Source: Antedon bifida (lineage: Eukaryota > Echinodermata > Crinoidea > Comatulida > Antedonidae). Taken from it: 64,000 bases of DNA. The first letter of the stretch is position 1; every line of letters begins with the position of its first letter. The notes below the pieces were generated by a model. That model had not been told where the DNA came from. It made no database searches and worked only from the letters and a program-made list of their open reading frames with translations. A program made the translations under genes and the position numbers. Of this stretch, positions 12,208 to 23,783 are shown piece by piece. Location of the stretch: positions 18,042,001 through 18,106,000 of the forward strand of contig OY727102.1 of the NCBI GenBank assembly GCA_963402885.1, given 5' to 3'.

Positions 12208-13419
12208 AGATGAAAATTGGATTTGCAGTGAACAGTCACTATTGTATACCCCTTACTAAACAATAATTTATTTTACCATTTACAGGGCCAGATTTTTTAT
12301 ATTTCAATTTGCATACACTGTTTAGTAACATTAAAATATAGGTAATTGTTGTGAATATTCATGCAAACGCATATTTAAATGTTTTATGAATGATAGATTT
12401 ATTGGAACAAGAATTCTAAATAACTGGATGATACATAATAATGGTCCTTGGAAACAGACAAATGCTGATCTCGGTATAACTAGGTCATCGGCAATCAACA
12501 GCATATGGAGAAAAAAACTCTATTCTTTGCAAGAATATTCATACATTATATTAAGGTCATAGGTCAACCAGACGAATGAAATACTGTAATAAGAGCTGAG
12601 AGCAAATTGTCTCCGAATAAGAGTGAAATAATTATTAAATATTTCAGAATTTTAAGTGATTTATATTTGTGGTGCATCTTTTCGAATAATTATAATAACA
12701 TTTATTTTTTATTTTAGTAGTAAATACATCTTTATCAAGGCACAAACAAAATAATCCTCCAGGATTAGTAATTAGTGTTTAGTAATTATAATATGATTCA
12801 ATCTAGACTTATCCTTAATTATCATAAACTTCCATTAATAACTGGTAAATTGTAACAAAAATTATTAAAAAACTCTTGAGCCTGTAACCTTTGTCATTTA
12901 ATTAGTTTATTGCCCTAGACTCTTCTATTAATATTTTCATCAATAATTTATCTTTTTTTAGCTAAAAAAATAATTGAACAATGTTTTTAAGTTTGTTTGT
13001 TTTTGTTTGTTTAATTAGTTTTCCACAATTAATACATATATTTTCTAAATAAATCTTTAAATGTTTATAAATGTGGATGGTGGTCACATAAGTCTAGAAA
13101 TAGACTTTAAGCAGAGGCCACCATTAACAAAATATAAAAAATGGTTTAGGCACTTTGAATTGTTTTTGTTGTCTTGTGTTGTTAGATATATTCCATTCTG
13201 TAAGTAGTTGACTGCTGTTGAGTGTGAATTGAAATACAAATATAAAAAGAAGTGTACCTTAACCACTAGACCGCATATGAACTTATTAAACACCTGATTA
13301 TATATACATATTTTCAAACACGTCCCCGACTAAAATATTATTGTGGTACTGCCCTACTGGCAAACCATGAAAACCTGTGTACTAGAAAATAAAATAAAGA
13401 TGTCAAAGTTCACACATGA

Positions 13420-13425
13420 TTTATT
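13420..13425 (-). terminator. Candidate poly(A) signal of MALT1
   Basis: TTTATT on the plus strand reads AATAAA on the minus strand, 60 bp past the MALT1 stop codon. Confidence 0.45.
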
Positions 13426-13485
13426 TACATATTAAGTAATTATTAATTAAATGTTCTTAGTTCCCTGAACAATATTAAACTTTTA

Positions 13486-16400
13486 TTATTTTGGTACAGG
13501 TAAACTTGAGGTATCTTTTGGTTCCTGTGACAGCCTCCATTTACCCAGTTCTGGTGGAACTTGGGATGGTGGTACTGGTATCCATATTTTAGGCATTTCT
13601 TTAGGAGATGTTGTGTTAACAAACGGTACAGGCTGTATGCCTCTTCTTTGATGTTCAGGTACATCATTGAAATCTGGATACGCACTTTCCGTTGGTTGTT
13701 TATACGGTGTTCTTTGCCATATCTTGGCAACCAATGGCATGCCAAAATCTATATCACGCTTCCATGTACCGACTGCTCGACCACTCTCATCACTGTATTC
13801 AACATACAGATCTGGATGTAAGTTGGTCTATAAACAAAATATTGAGAGAAATGCATGTGAAATTATCTATGTGACTTTTTCTTACTGTATGTTATTTATG
13901 TTATGGTAATATATATCAGTGTTTCTTTTTAATGATTGAGTACAGTATTACAAAAAGCAAGTTACCAACAGATTAAAAAATGTTCACATTCTCACTCGAT
14001 CATAGAATATTTATCGAAACGTCGAGAAACTCAACACTTCGTTTCAGAACTAATATATGTGGTGTACTGCAAATTTTATATCAACATTTGATTTCGCCAT
14101 GCAAACCTTCAAACCTAAGGGACCATCCAATGCCGGGTAGTTGCATTGGACTGCTCATGCTCTGGGGCCCCTTAAGCTCTGGACCCTGTGTTTAGCCAGT
14201 GAGCGCTCATAGCCATGCACTCGGAAATGAAAATATTTTTTATTTTATAGGCATTTCTATTTATTTCTTACACAGCAGGTAACTCCCCAATTACAGGATG
14301 GATAAACTACATCATTTTTTTGAACTAAAATATGTGAGTTACAACTCTAGTACAAATAAATTTAAATTTCAAATGAATTTGTTACTACTCTACCTTTAGT
14401 TTTTGTAGTCCAGAAACTGTGGTCGTTAGAACATTTGCATTATACATGGGCTGAAAAAAGTATAAAAATATGATAGTACATATAGTAAAAACATAGGAGC
14501 CTATACTACAATTGATGATCATAAATGACATAAATAAATATTCTAGATATTCTAGGTTATACAGTTCATTAATGATTAAGAACACTATGTTAGGTCCCTG
14601 AAAGTGTCCCTTTAATAGGGGTTCTACTGTGCTCGGTGTCCCCTTAATAGGGGTTCATGGTAGGTGTCCCCTTAATAGGTGTTCTACTATGGTAGGTGTC
14701 CCCTTAATAGGGGTTCATGGTAGGTGTCCCCTTAATAGTTCTGTAGTAGAAATGTAACCTGCACCCTACCTGATATGCTTTAGTTACGGTCACATTCAGT
14801 TCCTTGAATAAAAAGAATACGTAAATTTAAGTGGTTTCAAAGAAAAGTGATATTAATGATCATATCAACAGTGATGAGGGTAGTCATAATTATTATGGAA
14901 ATAGTTTTAATTATCTTCTTCCTCTTCTCATACCTTCCCGTTGCCTTCGCTCGTCTTAAAAAATCTCCTATCCATTATGACTTTTAACACTAAAACGTAT
15001 GGCCTAAGCATCTTTACTTCTGCTGCCTCTCACTTATGGAATGACCTACCCGCCTCTATTAGATCATGTTCTTCTACTATCGCCTTTAAATTTGCCTTAA
15101 AAACTCATCTTTTTCTTTCAAATTGAGCTCTCTCATACACCGCACCTTTGATCACTTACTGCTGGAATTGGCGCATTACAAATTCGTATTATTATAATGG
15201 AAATGACACATCTTTCATAAAAATTTAATTCGATAAACTTACCAGAGTAAAATTGTACAGTTGAATATTAAACCTGTTACAGAAATCGTTTTCAACAAAA
15301 ACAACAATGTTCACTATATTAGATGTTTGCATTCCAATGTCGACATTCACAAAGAAATTTGAAAACAAATACCATCTAATCGGTAGAAATTCGATTACTG
15401 AAAGAAGAAAAAAATACCTTACTGTGTTTATAACCGTTTATAATACCATGGTTATTATGGGATCATGTCAACATTATTCTACTGCAGTACTGCAGTAATT
15501 CTACTGCAGTTACTGCAGTAACTAGATATTGTTTTAACCTGCTTATTAAATTATTTAGTACGCTTTCTTTAGAAAACCATACACACTCTGTTGTAGTAAC
15601 TTCCTCATAAACCTCTACATTGAGATAAACAAAAATAATAGGCTATTTCAGTAAAAAAAGTGTCATTACTGCAGTAACTTCTTTTTCTATCAAACCATAT
15701 TTCAAAAATGGACAAAACCAGTATACCTCTGCTCGAACGTAGTTCTGGTGGCAGAACAAATCTTCTCTGACTTAAGCTCTGTCTACCCTATCAAACTTTA
15801 TGTAACAAAAAAATGTGATGTGCCCATATATGGACATGATGTATATATACATATCACTACCATATTTGGGCACATCACAGTTTTGTCAAACTAGTTTGGA
15901 GGAGGACAGTTTCACTATATCTATATCATATTATATAAATGTGAATTCAGCAGAAAAAAAAAAATTTTAAATTAAATAGATATTATTTTACCATGTGCAT
16001 CTTCCCACATCTGCATCTTCGCATTATACAAAGTTGTCTGTCCATGGCTGTTAATAGGATCACGTAAGCCACGACCCACAGCAAGATCTGATACCACTGT
16101 TGGATACTGCTGCCCGGAAGAGGTTTTATCTTCTTGTACACCTAAAATCAATGATGAAGAACTAATCGTAAAGTTGCTGTGTCTGTTTTAACATCATCAT
16201 CACTTAAGCTCTGTCTACATTATTAAACTTTATGTGACAAATAATGTCATGTGCCCATATATGGATATGATGATGTCATATCACTACCATATTTAAGCAT
16301 ATAACTACCATATTTGGGCACATCACACTTTTTCTTGTCAAACTAGTTTGATAGTGTAGACAGAGCCTTAAGGTTAAATACAGCATCTCTTCACTGTTTA

Positions 16401-19400
16401 CTGCTCTCTTGATTTTCATGCCATCTCTCAAGCTCAGACAAGGAAGAGTTCAACATTTCTTACAGAAAACCTTTAGTTGCATATATAAACCAAGGGGCTG
16501 TTTTGATTTATTGTTTTACATGTTTCTAATATATTATATTGTATGTTTATCAAACCTGTTAGTCGTGTTATTTATTGCCGTTGGTTTCGTTCAAATAAAA
16601 TAAGAAAAAAAAATTGGCAGGGTGTAAGTCTGGGGGAACCCAGCCGGGGCCTCTTAATTTTTAAAAAATGCAAAAGATAGAAGATTATGTTGAGCATTTC
16701 ATTTTAGCTCCTGGGCTGTCCTATCTCACAATCCATTACTCTATTCTGATTGCCTGTACTATTAAATCTGTAGGGTACCTTTTTTGACATCGTCAAGAAC
16801 ACGTTCTATCCTCTGTCTATTCTTAACATGCTGAAGCAAGTGTTTTGCAAACACACTGTACTTTTCCCCCTCTGGTTCATAAGCATTGCAATTAGCACCC
16901 CTACAATTGTAATAAAATGAAAAATAAACTATGGAATTAAAAATTTAGTTCAATCGAATTGAATGAATTCACAGCCCTGGAAGGTGGGACCCCAGAATAT
17001 CATGTTATGGTGACTTTGCTTTTGGTGTTGGATAAATACATGAAATGAAATGATTGTTGTTTTATTGTTGTTGTTGTTCGTTTTATACCTGAATATATAT
17101 ACCTGTAGTTCAGTATAAGTATCTATACTTACAACCTCTATTTTAAGGCAATACCTTCAGGACCCATCAGTTTTCCCATAAAAGGGGTGTCCCCCGAATA
17201 AGGAGTTACTGTATTTAACAATATTATAGATTACCTCATTTACTAAAACTTATACAATAAATTTGGATATTCAATTCTCCCTTGACCAGTTAATTATTGA
17301 CTGACTATTTTACAATACTTACGCAGCATATCCAAAGACAGTGTTACCTCTGACCTGTGGACTGACCTTATCGTCTACTTTCTGGTCCTGATAGTCATTC
17401 CTAGACAAATAAATTTAAAATAGCACACAAAAATTATTATTTTGGCACACATATATTAATATAGAGAAGAAATACTAATTTAATAAATTCAATATTATCA
17501 CTATTATCTTAAGTTTTTTTTTTTTCAATATTTTAAGCTAAGGTGAAACCAGAAAACAAATATAAATATTCTTAAACAGCAAAGAAACTAACAGAAACAT
17601 CAATCAAATCTTCCAGAATTAACAAGAAATTGTTGCACATAATAAAACAATAAAGCATTTTCACTAGTAGAAAGAAGAAAACATTTTTAGTTATTATTAT
17701 TAGTTTCTGTAGGTTGTCAAACATTCTCCTATTTGATACTTCTGGCATCAATGTACAATTTATCATAACAATCTATAGGACATTATACAAGTAATAAAAA
17801 TATTCTCCCCATTCAACACTGAACATGCAATAGAACCATAATTTAATAGAACCATTGAATAGAACTTTAACAATAGACCTAATACTCAATGGCATATGAA
17901 ATTAACCAATCAGATAGTACAGGAATCACTCAGGCGTGTTACAAAACAAAAGAACAAGCAATGTTATTATTACTTCATTCGACAGATGTCCAACAACATA
18001 ACATTGAGGGCAGGATCACGAGACTGCATCTGGTCCAAAATCCATTGCGTATCGACGCAGTCGTCACTCTTATGCTCAGATGTTGAATCAACCGGGATAA
18101 GGAAACTGTGACCATTATTTTCAAAACCATGTCCACTGAAGAAGAACAAACCTGGGAATTGAAATTAAAAAAGAAAAATAGTTATAAATAATACCTTATG
18201 CTGAAAACTATCATTAAAGGTCAGGTGGGGATTTTATTTGTGTTACACGATCTTGTTGAAAATAAGCACTTTCTTATCAGTGGGGATAGGATACAGTAGG
18301 TCAAATTACACAGTTTAAATACACATTTGTAAATAGAGAGGCATTTTTAAAAAACTATGAAATACAAATGGGTGATAAAAATGTTATCAGATGACTAAAT
18401 ATAGGAAATATAACTTGAATTTTACGTTTCTGGTGTTTTTATTAAACTTTTTTTATTTTCGAACTATATCAAAAATGTCTTTTATATTTACCATACATTC
18501 CTCTTGCTAGCAAATCACAGAATAACCGTACAGCAGTTCTAATTTCTTCTTTCGTCAGATCAATCAATGTGATAACCTTAAAATCACAATCACGATATAA
18601 CGTAAGTGCCAAGGCTTCTACCTCGTTTTGAGGAGTATTCAGTTTCTGTAAGGCTCGATATGATTGGTTGCCTATCAGTAACGCCACCTTATTGAGGGCT
18701 ACAATAATAAGATGTAAAACAATCATTATGATAATACAGTATTGTTAAATATATTTTAAAAACAGTTGAATTTTCCAGGCACTCACAGTGGTGTTACGGC
18801 TATGTGCGCTCACTGGCTAACTCATGGGCCTCACAGCTTATGGGGACCCCTGAGCAGTGCCAAGAGGAAAAAACAGACATTTAAATGTCAAAAGAGCTAA
18901 AAAAAACCTGAGGCCTCCAGCGTTGGAGGGCCAATTAGGGTTCCAAAACCAGGGGCAGCCTCAGGTATCTGCATTACGCCACTGGACACTCTATTTCTGG
19001 TTTTCAAACGTAGTCAAAATACAATTATTCCCTTGATATAATTATTATTATTTGGATGTTACAATGTTTATAATTTATATTCATTGGTAAATAAAATGAA
19101 TGAAAAACATCTAAATTAGTAGTGACTCACCAAAAATTGAGTTATCGGGCGTGGGAGACTGTAGGACAGCTTCCGGTGACTGTACTTCTCCTTTATTATT
19201 ACAAACAACACATATGTAGGTCCCGTAATGAGATGGTTTCATTGATTCAATTCGATATTCAGACCCTGATGCATCTATAATAATCATTTTATATTAATAA
19301 TTTTATAATAATGATATTTTTCCATTTGTATAATAATAGTACCATTCAAACAATCATTGTTCATGGTGCTGAGCACTTAAATGCTGTTTTTTTTTCAACT

Positions 19401-22400
19401 ACATTTTTCTCCCCTTAAGCTCTGTCTACACTGTCAATCCTTTTGTCATATCACTACCACATTTAGGCATATCACTACCATATTTGGGCACTTTTTTTAT
19501 CACATAAAGTTTGATAGTGGAGACAGAGCTTTAAGTATGATTGATGAAACAGTTCTTACCTGGAATCTCTTTGCCATCTTTATACCATTGATAAAATAGT
19601 GGGCCTTTTCCGTATGCTTCGCAGGCTAGCACATAAGGATCATTGTCTTTGATATATTCTGATACTGGTGGACGAACTATTACTGGCAACTCTGAAAAGA
19701 GAAATAATCATCATCAATACAGTTCATTCAGACTTATAGTCAACTATCACTAATGTAGATTTAAATAGAATTTGTAGCACATCTATACACAGACCTCTCC
19801 TCTATTTTGTGTCATCTTCCTGCTCTCCCGCTAAACTGATCCTCCCAATTTTAGGGAGAAACTAAAAATATATCCCGATAATGTATAATAAAATATAATT
19901 TCTACTACTAGTACCTGTACTATCATTACAAAAATAAAATATTGTATAATAATATTTACCTGATTCGGTGTTATAATAATTTCTTGGAACTGGAAACAAA
20001 GTAGAAATGATAATGTATAAGTTTAAGAATATTCTTTAAATAAATTATAAATTGTCAAAAGTTTGTCTGAATTATCGCATTACCAATTTATTGGTTAAGC
20101 AATTATGTATAAAATAGTGTTACTAACCAACTTCCAATTCAGCAAAATTTGTCCATACTTTTTCTCTACCACTTTCAATTTTACATTTATAACCTCCACG
20201 GTCTTCAAGAGTAACCTGTTTGAACTGTAGTGTAAGAAAGAATGTTTTGACATAGGTCATAGGTCATAATAAAATGTTGGGCAGCTAAACATTCAAAACC
20301 TTACTACATTTGCAGTAGTACTGTTTGGCAAAATAATAAAATAAACTGATGTATGTACATACTATAAGTTTGCTTTCGGTTTTCCCAGGTATAACAATCG
20401 GTGAGAGGTTTGATTTTATACAGTACCATTGGTATCGGGGAGAAATTTGACATTCGACCTCACATTCAAAACATATAGAATTTCCGACAGAGGCTTTTAC
20501 TGAAGATGGATGCTTGAGTACTTCCAATGTTAGAGGTAGATTTTCTGGAAGAAAAAAAAACTATTGGTGTATTCCTTATTAAACCAAATTCTAGTATTAT
20601 TTGTATTTTATTCTATTTCAAAATCAACCAATTATATCATGCGTATCATAAATTTATAAGTGTATTGTAATATCGTAGGTAGTATACATTATACAATGCA
20701 GATAAGTGTAGGGCTACCATGTTTTGAGTAAAACTGAGAAGTGGAATAGTACAAGGGACAGCATTTTTCCACTGAAGTCTGAACTATCCAACTTTGACAA
20801 AAAAATGTAATTTACTCAGGGTATGTAACATAGATCATACCAATTGCATTTTCGACTTTCAACTCTGCCCATTCTGTAAATATATAGCTGACAACACTAT
20901 CATCCCGATCATTGTGTAACCTGCAGGAATACGAGCCAGCATCCTTTGGCGAGACCGGATTGATCCGTAATACACGATCATTCCCATTTTCAACTGTTAT
21001 AGCCTCGTTATCAGCAGCCCTGAACCATTGGTAATGAGGGAAAGGGAAACCTTTTCCGTGGCACGAAAATACCGCATCTTCGCCTTCGTCAGCTGTGACG
21101 TTCGTTGGCTGTTGGATTATTCGTATATCTTCTAAAAACAAAAACCAAACACAAAATGTTTATGTGAATGATTACCAACTTCAAGGAGGACAGTGAATGA
21201 AATCATCAAGGCTAATGAGAATACCATATACCATTCAGAGGTGGATCCAGGATTTTTTAAACAGAGGAGCGCTAACATACAATATTAATAGTCTGTCAAA
21301 AATAGATAACAAAAAGTAGTTATGCACCCTATGCAATCTGCTCCTGAATGTGTATAAATAATAATTTATGTATAGTTGTTTAGGGAGGTATGTTTGCCTT
21401 GTTAAACACACTGAATATTAAAATATTGAGACTGGAATTGAAAAACATAAATAAAGCGTGGATCCCAATAGGATGCAGCGCCATGCAGCGACATATCGGC
21501 ATACTATAATCACAAGTGGGAACCGACGATGCCATGGGAAATCAATTCAGTTTAAACACTAAAAAAGAACACTGGAAAACATAGTACATGAGGTGAACCA
21601 GGTCAAAGTCTACGGCAACTAACGTTGATGCGCAAATGAGTAGGTTTTATTTCATGCAGGCGGGGGAAAACACAATTATTGAAAGGGCAGTTTCTTACGT
21701 TGCGTAGGTTACGTTGCGTCGATAGTGAGAACCACGCTTTATAAATAATAGTTTACAAACCAGAGGGCACTTGTAGTAGAAGCAATGCAGGTTCATTCCC
21801 GATTGCTTTGAGGTAACCAATCAGTTGCTTCACTGTTCTGCCATGGCCAGCTAAAGAAGACAACAGTGCTTTCGCTGGACTTTTGTTCTCAAGTTTTTTA
21901 TTAGCAAAACATTCAATATCAAGCGCCCTAGGAAACAATTAATGGAAAAAATAATGTAATTATTTACTAATTTGGTATTTTGGTAACAAAAATTAGATGG
22001 TTCTATGTTAAATGTTAAAATGTTAAATGTATTATTACTGGTCCTCAAGTTTAACTGGAAACTGAGGAAATTCGGATTAGGCCCTCCACGGACCCACGGC
22101 AGCCAGCAGTACAGCGCCTACCAGATCAGTACACCGGGAGACGATCCCCTACTCGTTTCGAATAGTGTACCAAGTTCTTTAACGTGCACTGTTAAGTACA
22201 CGGGACCAACGGCTTTACATCCCATCCGAAGGGTTCTATGCTATTAACTAGGTAAACATATTGATTTATAACCCACCTGAGTAGGTTATTGTCATTTGAT
22301 TGAATGATAATATAATAAAATATAATAAAAAAATTGATCGTGCTGTGGTATCTGTTTAAATATTTTTAGTCAAATATTGGTGTAGACATCCATACTTTTT

Positions 22401-22630
22401 GTGAGGTGAAAAAGAAATACTTAAAAACATGTTTTTAACAAAACATGGTTAGCAACTTACGAGAAAGGAGCATCAGGCAAGGCATATGCGAGTGCCCTCC
22501 AGTCTTTACCGTTAGCGTGCAGGTCAAGCCTAGAAATTAGTTTTCTAATGATAACAGCATTAAGGTCACCAATGTTGCTGTTGGGGTTTACCCTCGGCTC
22601 TGGTGGGTAGTTGTTGTATGTATGATTCAT
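13486..22630 (-). CDS. MALT1: MALT1 paracaspase
   Basis: Cysteine protease and scaffold of the CARD-BCL10-MALT1 complex that activates NF-kB. Seventeen coding exons, 5' to 3': 22630-22461, 21927-21761, 21131-20841, 20544-20363, 20224-20128, 19989-19960, 19691-19560, 19274-19131, 18698-18492, 18151-17974, 17400-17323, 16900-16779, 16141-15992, 15770-15727, 14802-14770, 14450-14394, 13827-13486. Total 807 aa (human 824). Order: death domain ~20-113, three Ig-like domains ~113-210, 211-303 and 313-404, paracaspase from ~405 (VALLIGNQSYRALQKL), then the C-terminal Ig3-like region. The catalytic dyad is intact: His481 (FSGHGFENNG) and Cys530 (MLLDICRMK), 49 residues apart as in human. PTESAY at 739-744 fits a TRAF6-binding P-x-E-x-x-aromatic site. 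An acceptor lies just before the first ATG, so a 5' UTR exon exists upstream. Confidence 0.95.
14110..14212. repeat. Degenerate hAT-like element fragment
   Basis: GCCAGTGAGCGCTCATAGCC is the inverted counterpart of GGCTATGTGCGCTCACTGGC in the element at 18787. Fragment only. Confidence 0.4.
14595..14745. repeat. Dispersed GTCCCCTTAATAGGGG repeat, locally tandem
   Basis: Several tandem units of TGTCCCCTTAATAGGGGTTC, ending TAGTAGA. The same family occurs at 30748, 35905 and 60722 and seeds the minisatellite at 53150. Lies in MALT1 intron 15. Confidence 0.7.
14926..15190 (+). pseudogene. LINE fragment (RT C-terminus and 3' UTR)
   Basis: The plus strand encodes a 5'-truncated end of a non-LTR RT: TYGLSIFTSAASHLWNDLP, then IRS-x-FKFALKTHLFLSN and a stop. 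This is the usual tail of CR1/Jockey-type ORF2 proteins. It is followed by the GGCGCATTACAAATT-type 3' UTR. Antisense in MALT1 intron 14. Confidence 0.75.
15772..15899 (-). mobile_element. MITE family A, copy 7 (one end lost)
   Basis: The plus-left TIR (TTAAGCTCTGTCTACCC) is present; the right TIR is lost after TAGTTTGGA. Its outer edge coincides with the splice acceptor of MALT1 exon 14, which begins at 15770 on the minus strand. Confidence 0.85.
16204..16371 (-). mobile_element. MITE family A, copy 8
   Basis: Complete copy with TTAAGCTCTG and CAGAGCCTTAA ends, 62 bp upstream (in the MALT1 sense) of exon 13. Confidence 0.9.
18787..18986. mobile_element. Non-autonomous hAT-like element
   Basis: Left CACAGTGGTGTTACGGCTAT and right GCATTACGCCACTGG are imperfect inverted repeats of the CAGTGGCGTAA type common in hAT MITEs. 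The interior is GC-richer than its surroundings. No coding capacity; lies in MALT1 intron 8. Confidence 0.6.
19415..19534 (+). mobile_element. MITE family A, copy 9 (short)
   Basis: Left arm shortened; both TIRs recognisable. Ends 26 bp from the donor of MALT1 exon 7 (19560). Confidence 0.85.
21452..21742. mobile_element. MITE family C, copy 1 (~290 bp)
   Basis: Left AAAGCGTGGATCCCAATAGG and right GTGAGAACCACGCTTT are inverted repeats. Internal sub-terminal stretches are rich in TTGCGTAGGTTACGTTGCG. Related copies lie at 32387-32689 and, truncated, at 27802-27978. It lies between MALT1 exons 2 and 3 and ends ~20 bp from the exon 2 donor. Confidence 0.75.
22070..22247. repeat. Dispersed GC-rich repeat in MALT1 intron 1
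   Basis: GC-rich block with TCTTTAACGTGCACTGTTAA and ACATCCCATCCGAAGGGTTC. It resembles a repeat I have seen across invertebrate genomes with a phrase like 'ttaacgtgcac...cccatccgaagg'. Its class is not known to me. Base composition differs sharply from the flanks. Confidence 0.45.
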
Positions 22631-23783
22631 GTCAAAAACTCTATATAAAAAAGTTAATAATACAGTATTATAAGTACAGTATTTTAGGTGAATTTTCAAA
22701 CATAAAAACATACAGAATAATAAACAATATATTTTCTTCAAATATCTTCAATTTAAAAACAAAACAACCTTATGGATATAACAATATCTTATTATTTTAA
22801 TTAAATATTGTTATTCATACAACATCTCAATCATTAATATTTGTGATTTAAACAGATTGTCTAATAATGTTCCGAATATTAAATAAAAATGTATGAATTT
22901 TATACTTTAATTTTAATAATAGAATCACAACATATAATATAATCTAGGCCTAATAATTTCAGTGGACCAACATATAATACGTCACTTCATTACAAATTAT
23001 TCTAGAAATATGTGTGTGATGTAGGCCTAGGCCAACCGGATGCTTCGTAGTAGGCCGACCTGTTTCAATCAGATATAGCCTAGGCACTAACCTCTCTCTC
23101 TCCCCACGGCGATGGTCGTTGTTTTTATTCTCTTCCGCTTTAATCCACGCTTGGTAAACAAACAGTAATTAGTGAAAACAAACCTTAACTGAATACAAAT
23201 GTTCAAAAGAATTCATTTAATATAATCTACATTATCCTGAAATGTATTAAAACCACATTTAGATATTATTCTGACAATACTTTACCGGATAATTCTACAC
23301 CACATTTCGAGCAGTTTTAACTGCACGAATGGCAACCACTACGATGACGTAATAGGCTGAAGGGAAATTCCCTAAAATTTTACATCCGCAACTCTAAACT
23401 CTAGACACAATAGATATGCGCGAATTAAAAGCTTTTGGGGTTGAATTTAAGTGACAATTGAACTACTACAACCAAGGGTCACAAACTATGTTATAGTGAT
23501 CTGTTTAACTTACGAGTGTCTACACTATCAAACATTATGTGACAAAATGTGTAGGATTCGACAAGGCCTATAACAAATTTCTTGCGAAAAATGTAATGCT
23601 GACAATGACAACCATGCGCGTTTTCTGCGCGCGTGATAAGCCCTATGGAACTTTGCGCATTTTGAAACGCTAGTCAAATTATTCGAAGCGTATGCGTGGA
23701 AAGAATTTTTGAACACGTTTTTTACATTCCTTGAATTTAACCGCGAAATTATTTAATTGATTTCTTACGTATTTAATCACACA
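22631..23783. promoter_or_regulatory. Divergent MALT1/CATSPER2 promoter interval
   Basis: The region between the two start codons is 1.15 kb. It must hold the MALT1 5' UTR exon, because an acceptor precedes its ATG, and both promoters. The stretch 23100-23420 is less AT-rich with several CpG. A partial family-A MITE lies at 23514-23553. No core promoter element is convincing enough to place. Confidence 0.45.
23514..23553 (-). mobile_element. MITE family A, terminal fragment
   Basis: GTGTCTACACTATCAAACAT then TATGTGACAAAATGTG: one arm only, ~230 bp upstream of the CATSPER2 start codon. Confidence 0.75.

Larger units (their letters stand above)
10325..13485. other. Convergent 3' intergenic region, JmjC gene to MALT1
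   Basis: No coding exon was recognised. It contains a candidate poly(A) signal for each flanking gene, a (TCAA)n LINE-type tail and two family-A MITEs. The rest is AT-rich sequence in which I see nothing further. Confidence 0.6.

Noticed and set aside
12380..12560. Possible coding relic (FIGTRILNNWMIHNN-like) downstream of the JmjC gene
   Set aside because: A short open stretch without recognisable motif or splice context; could be an old LINE tail but not supportable.
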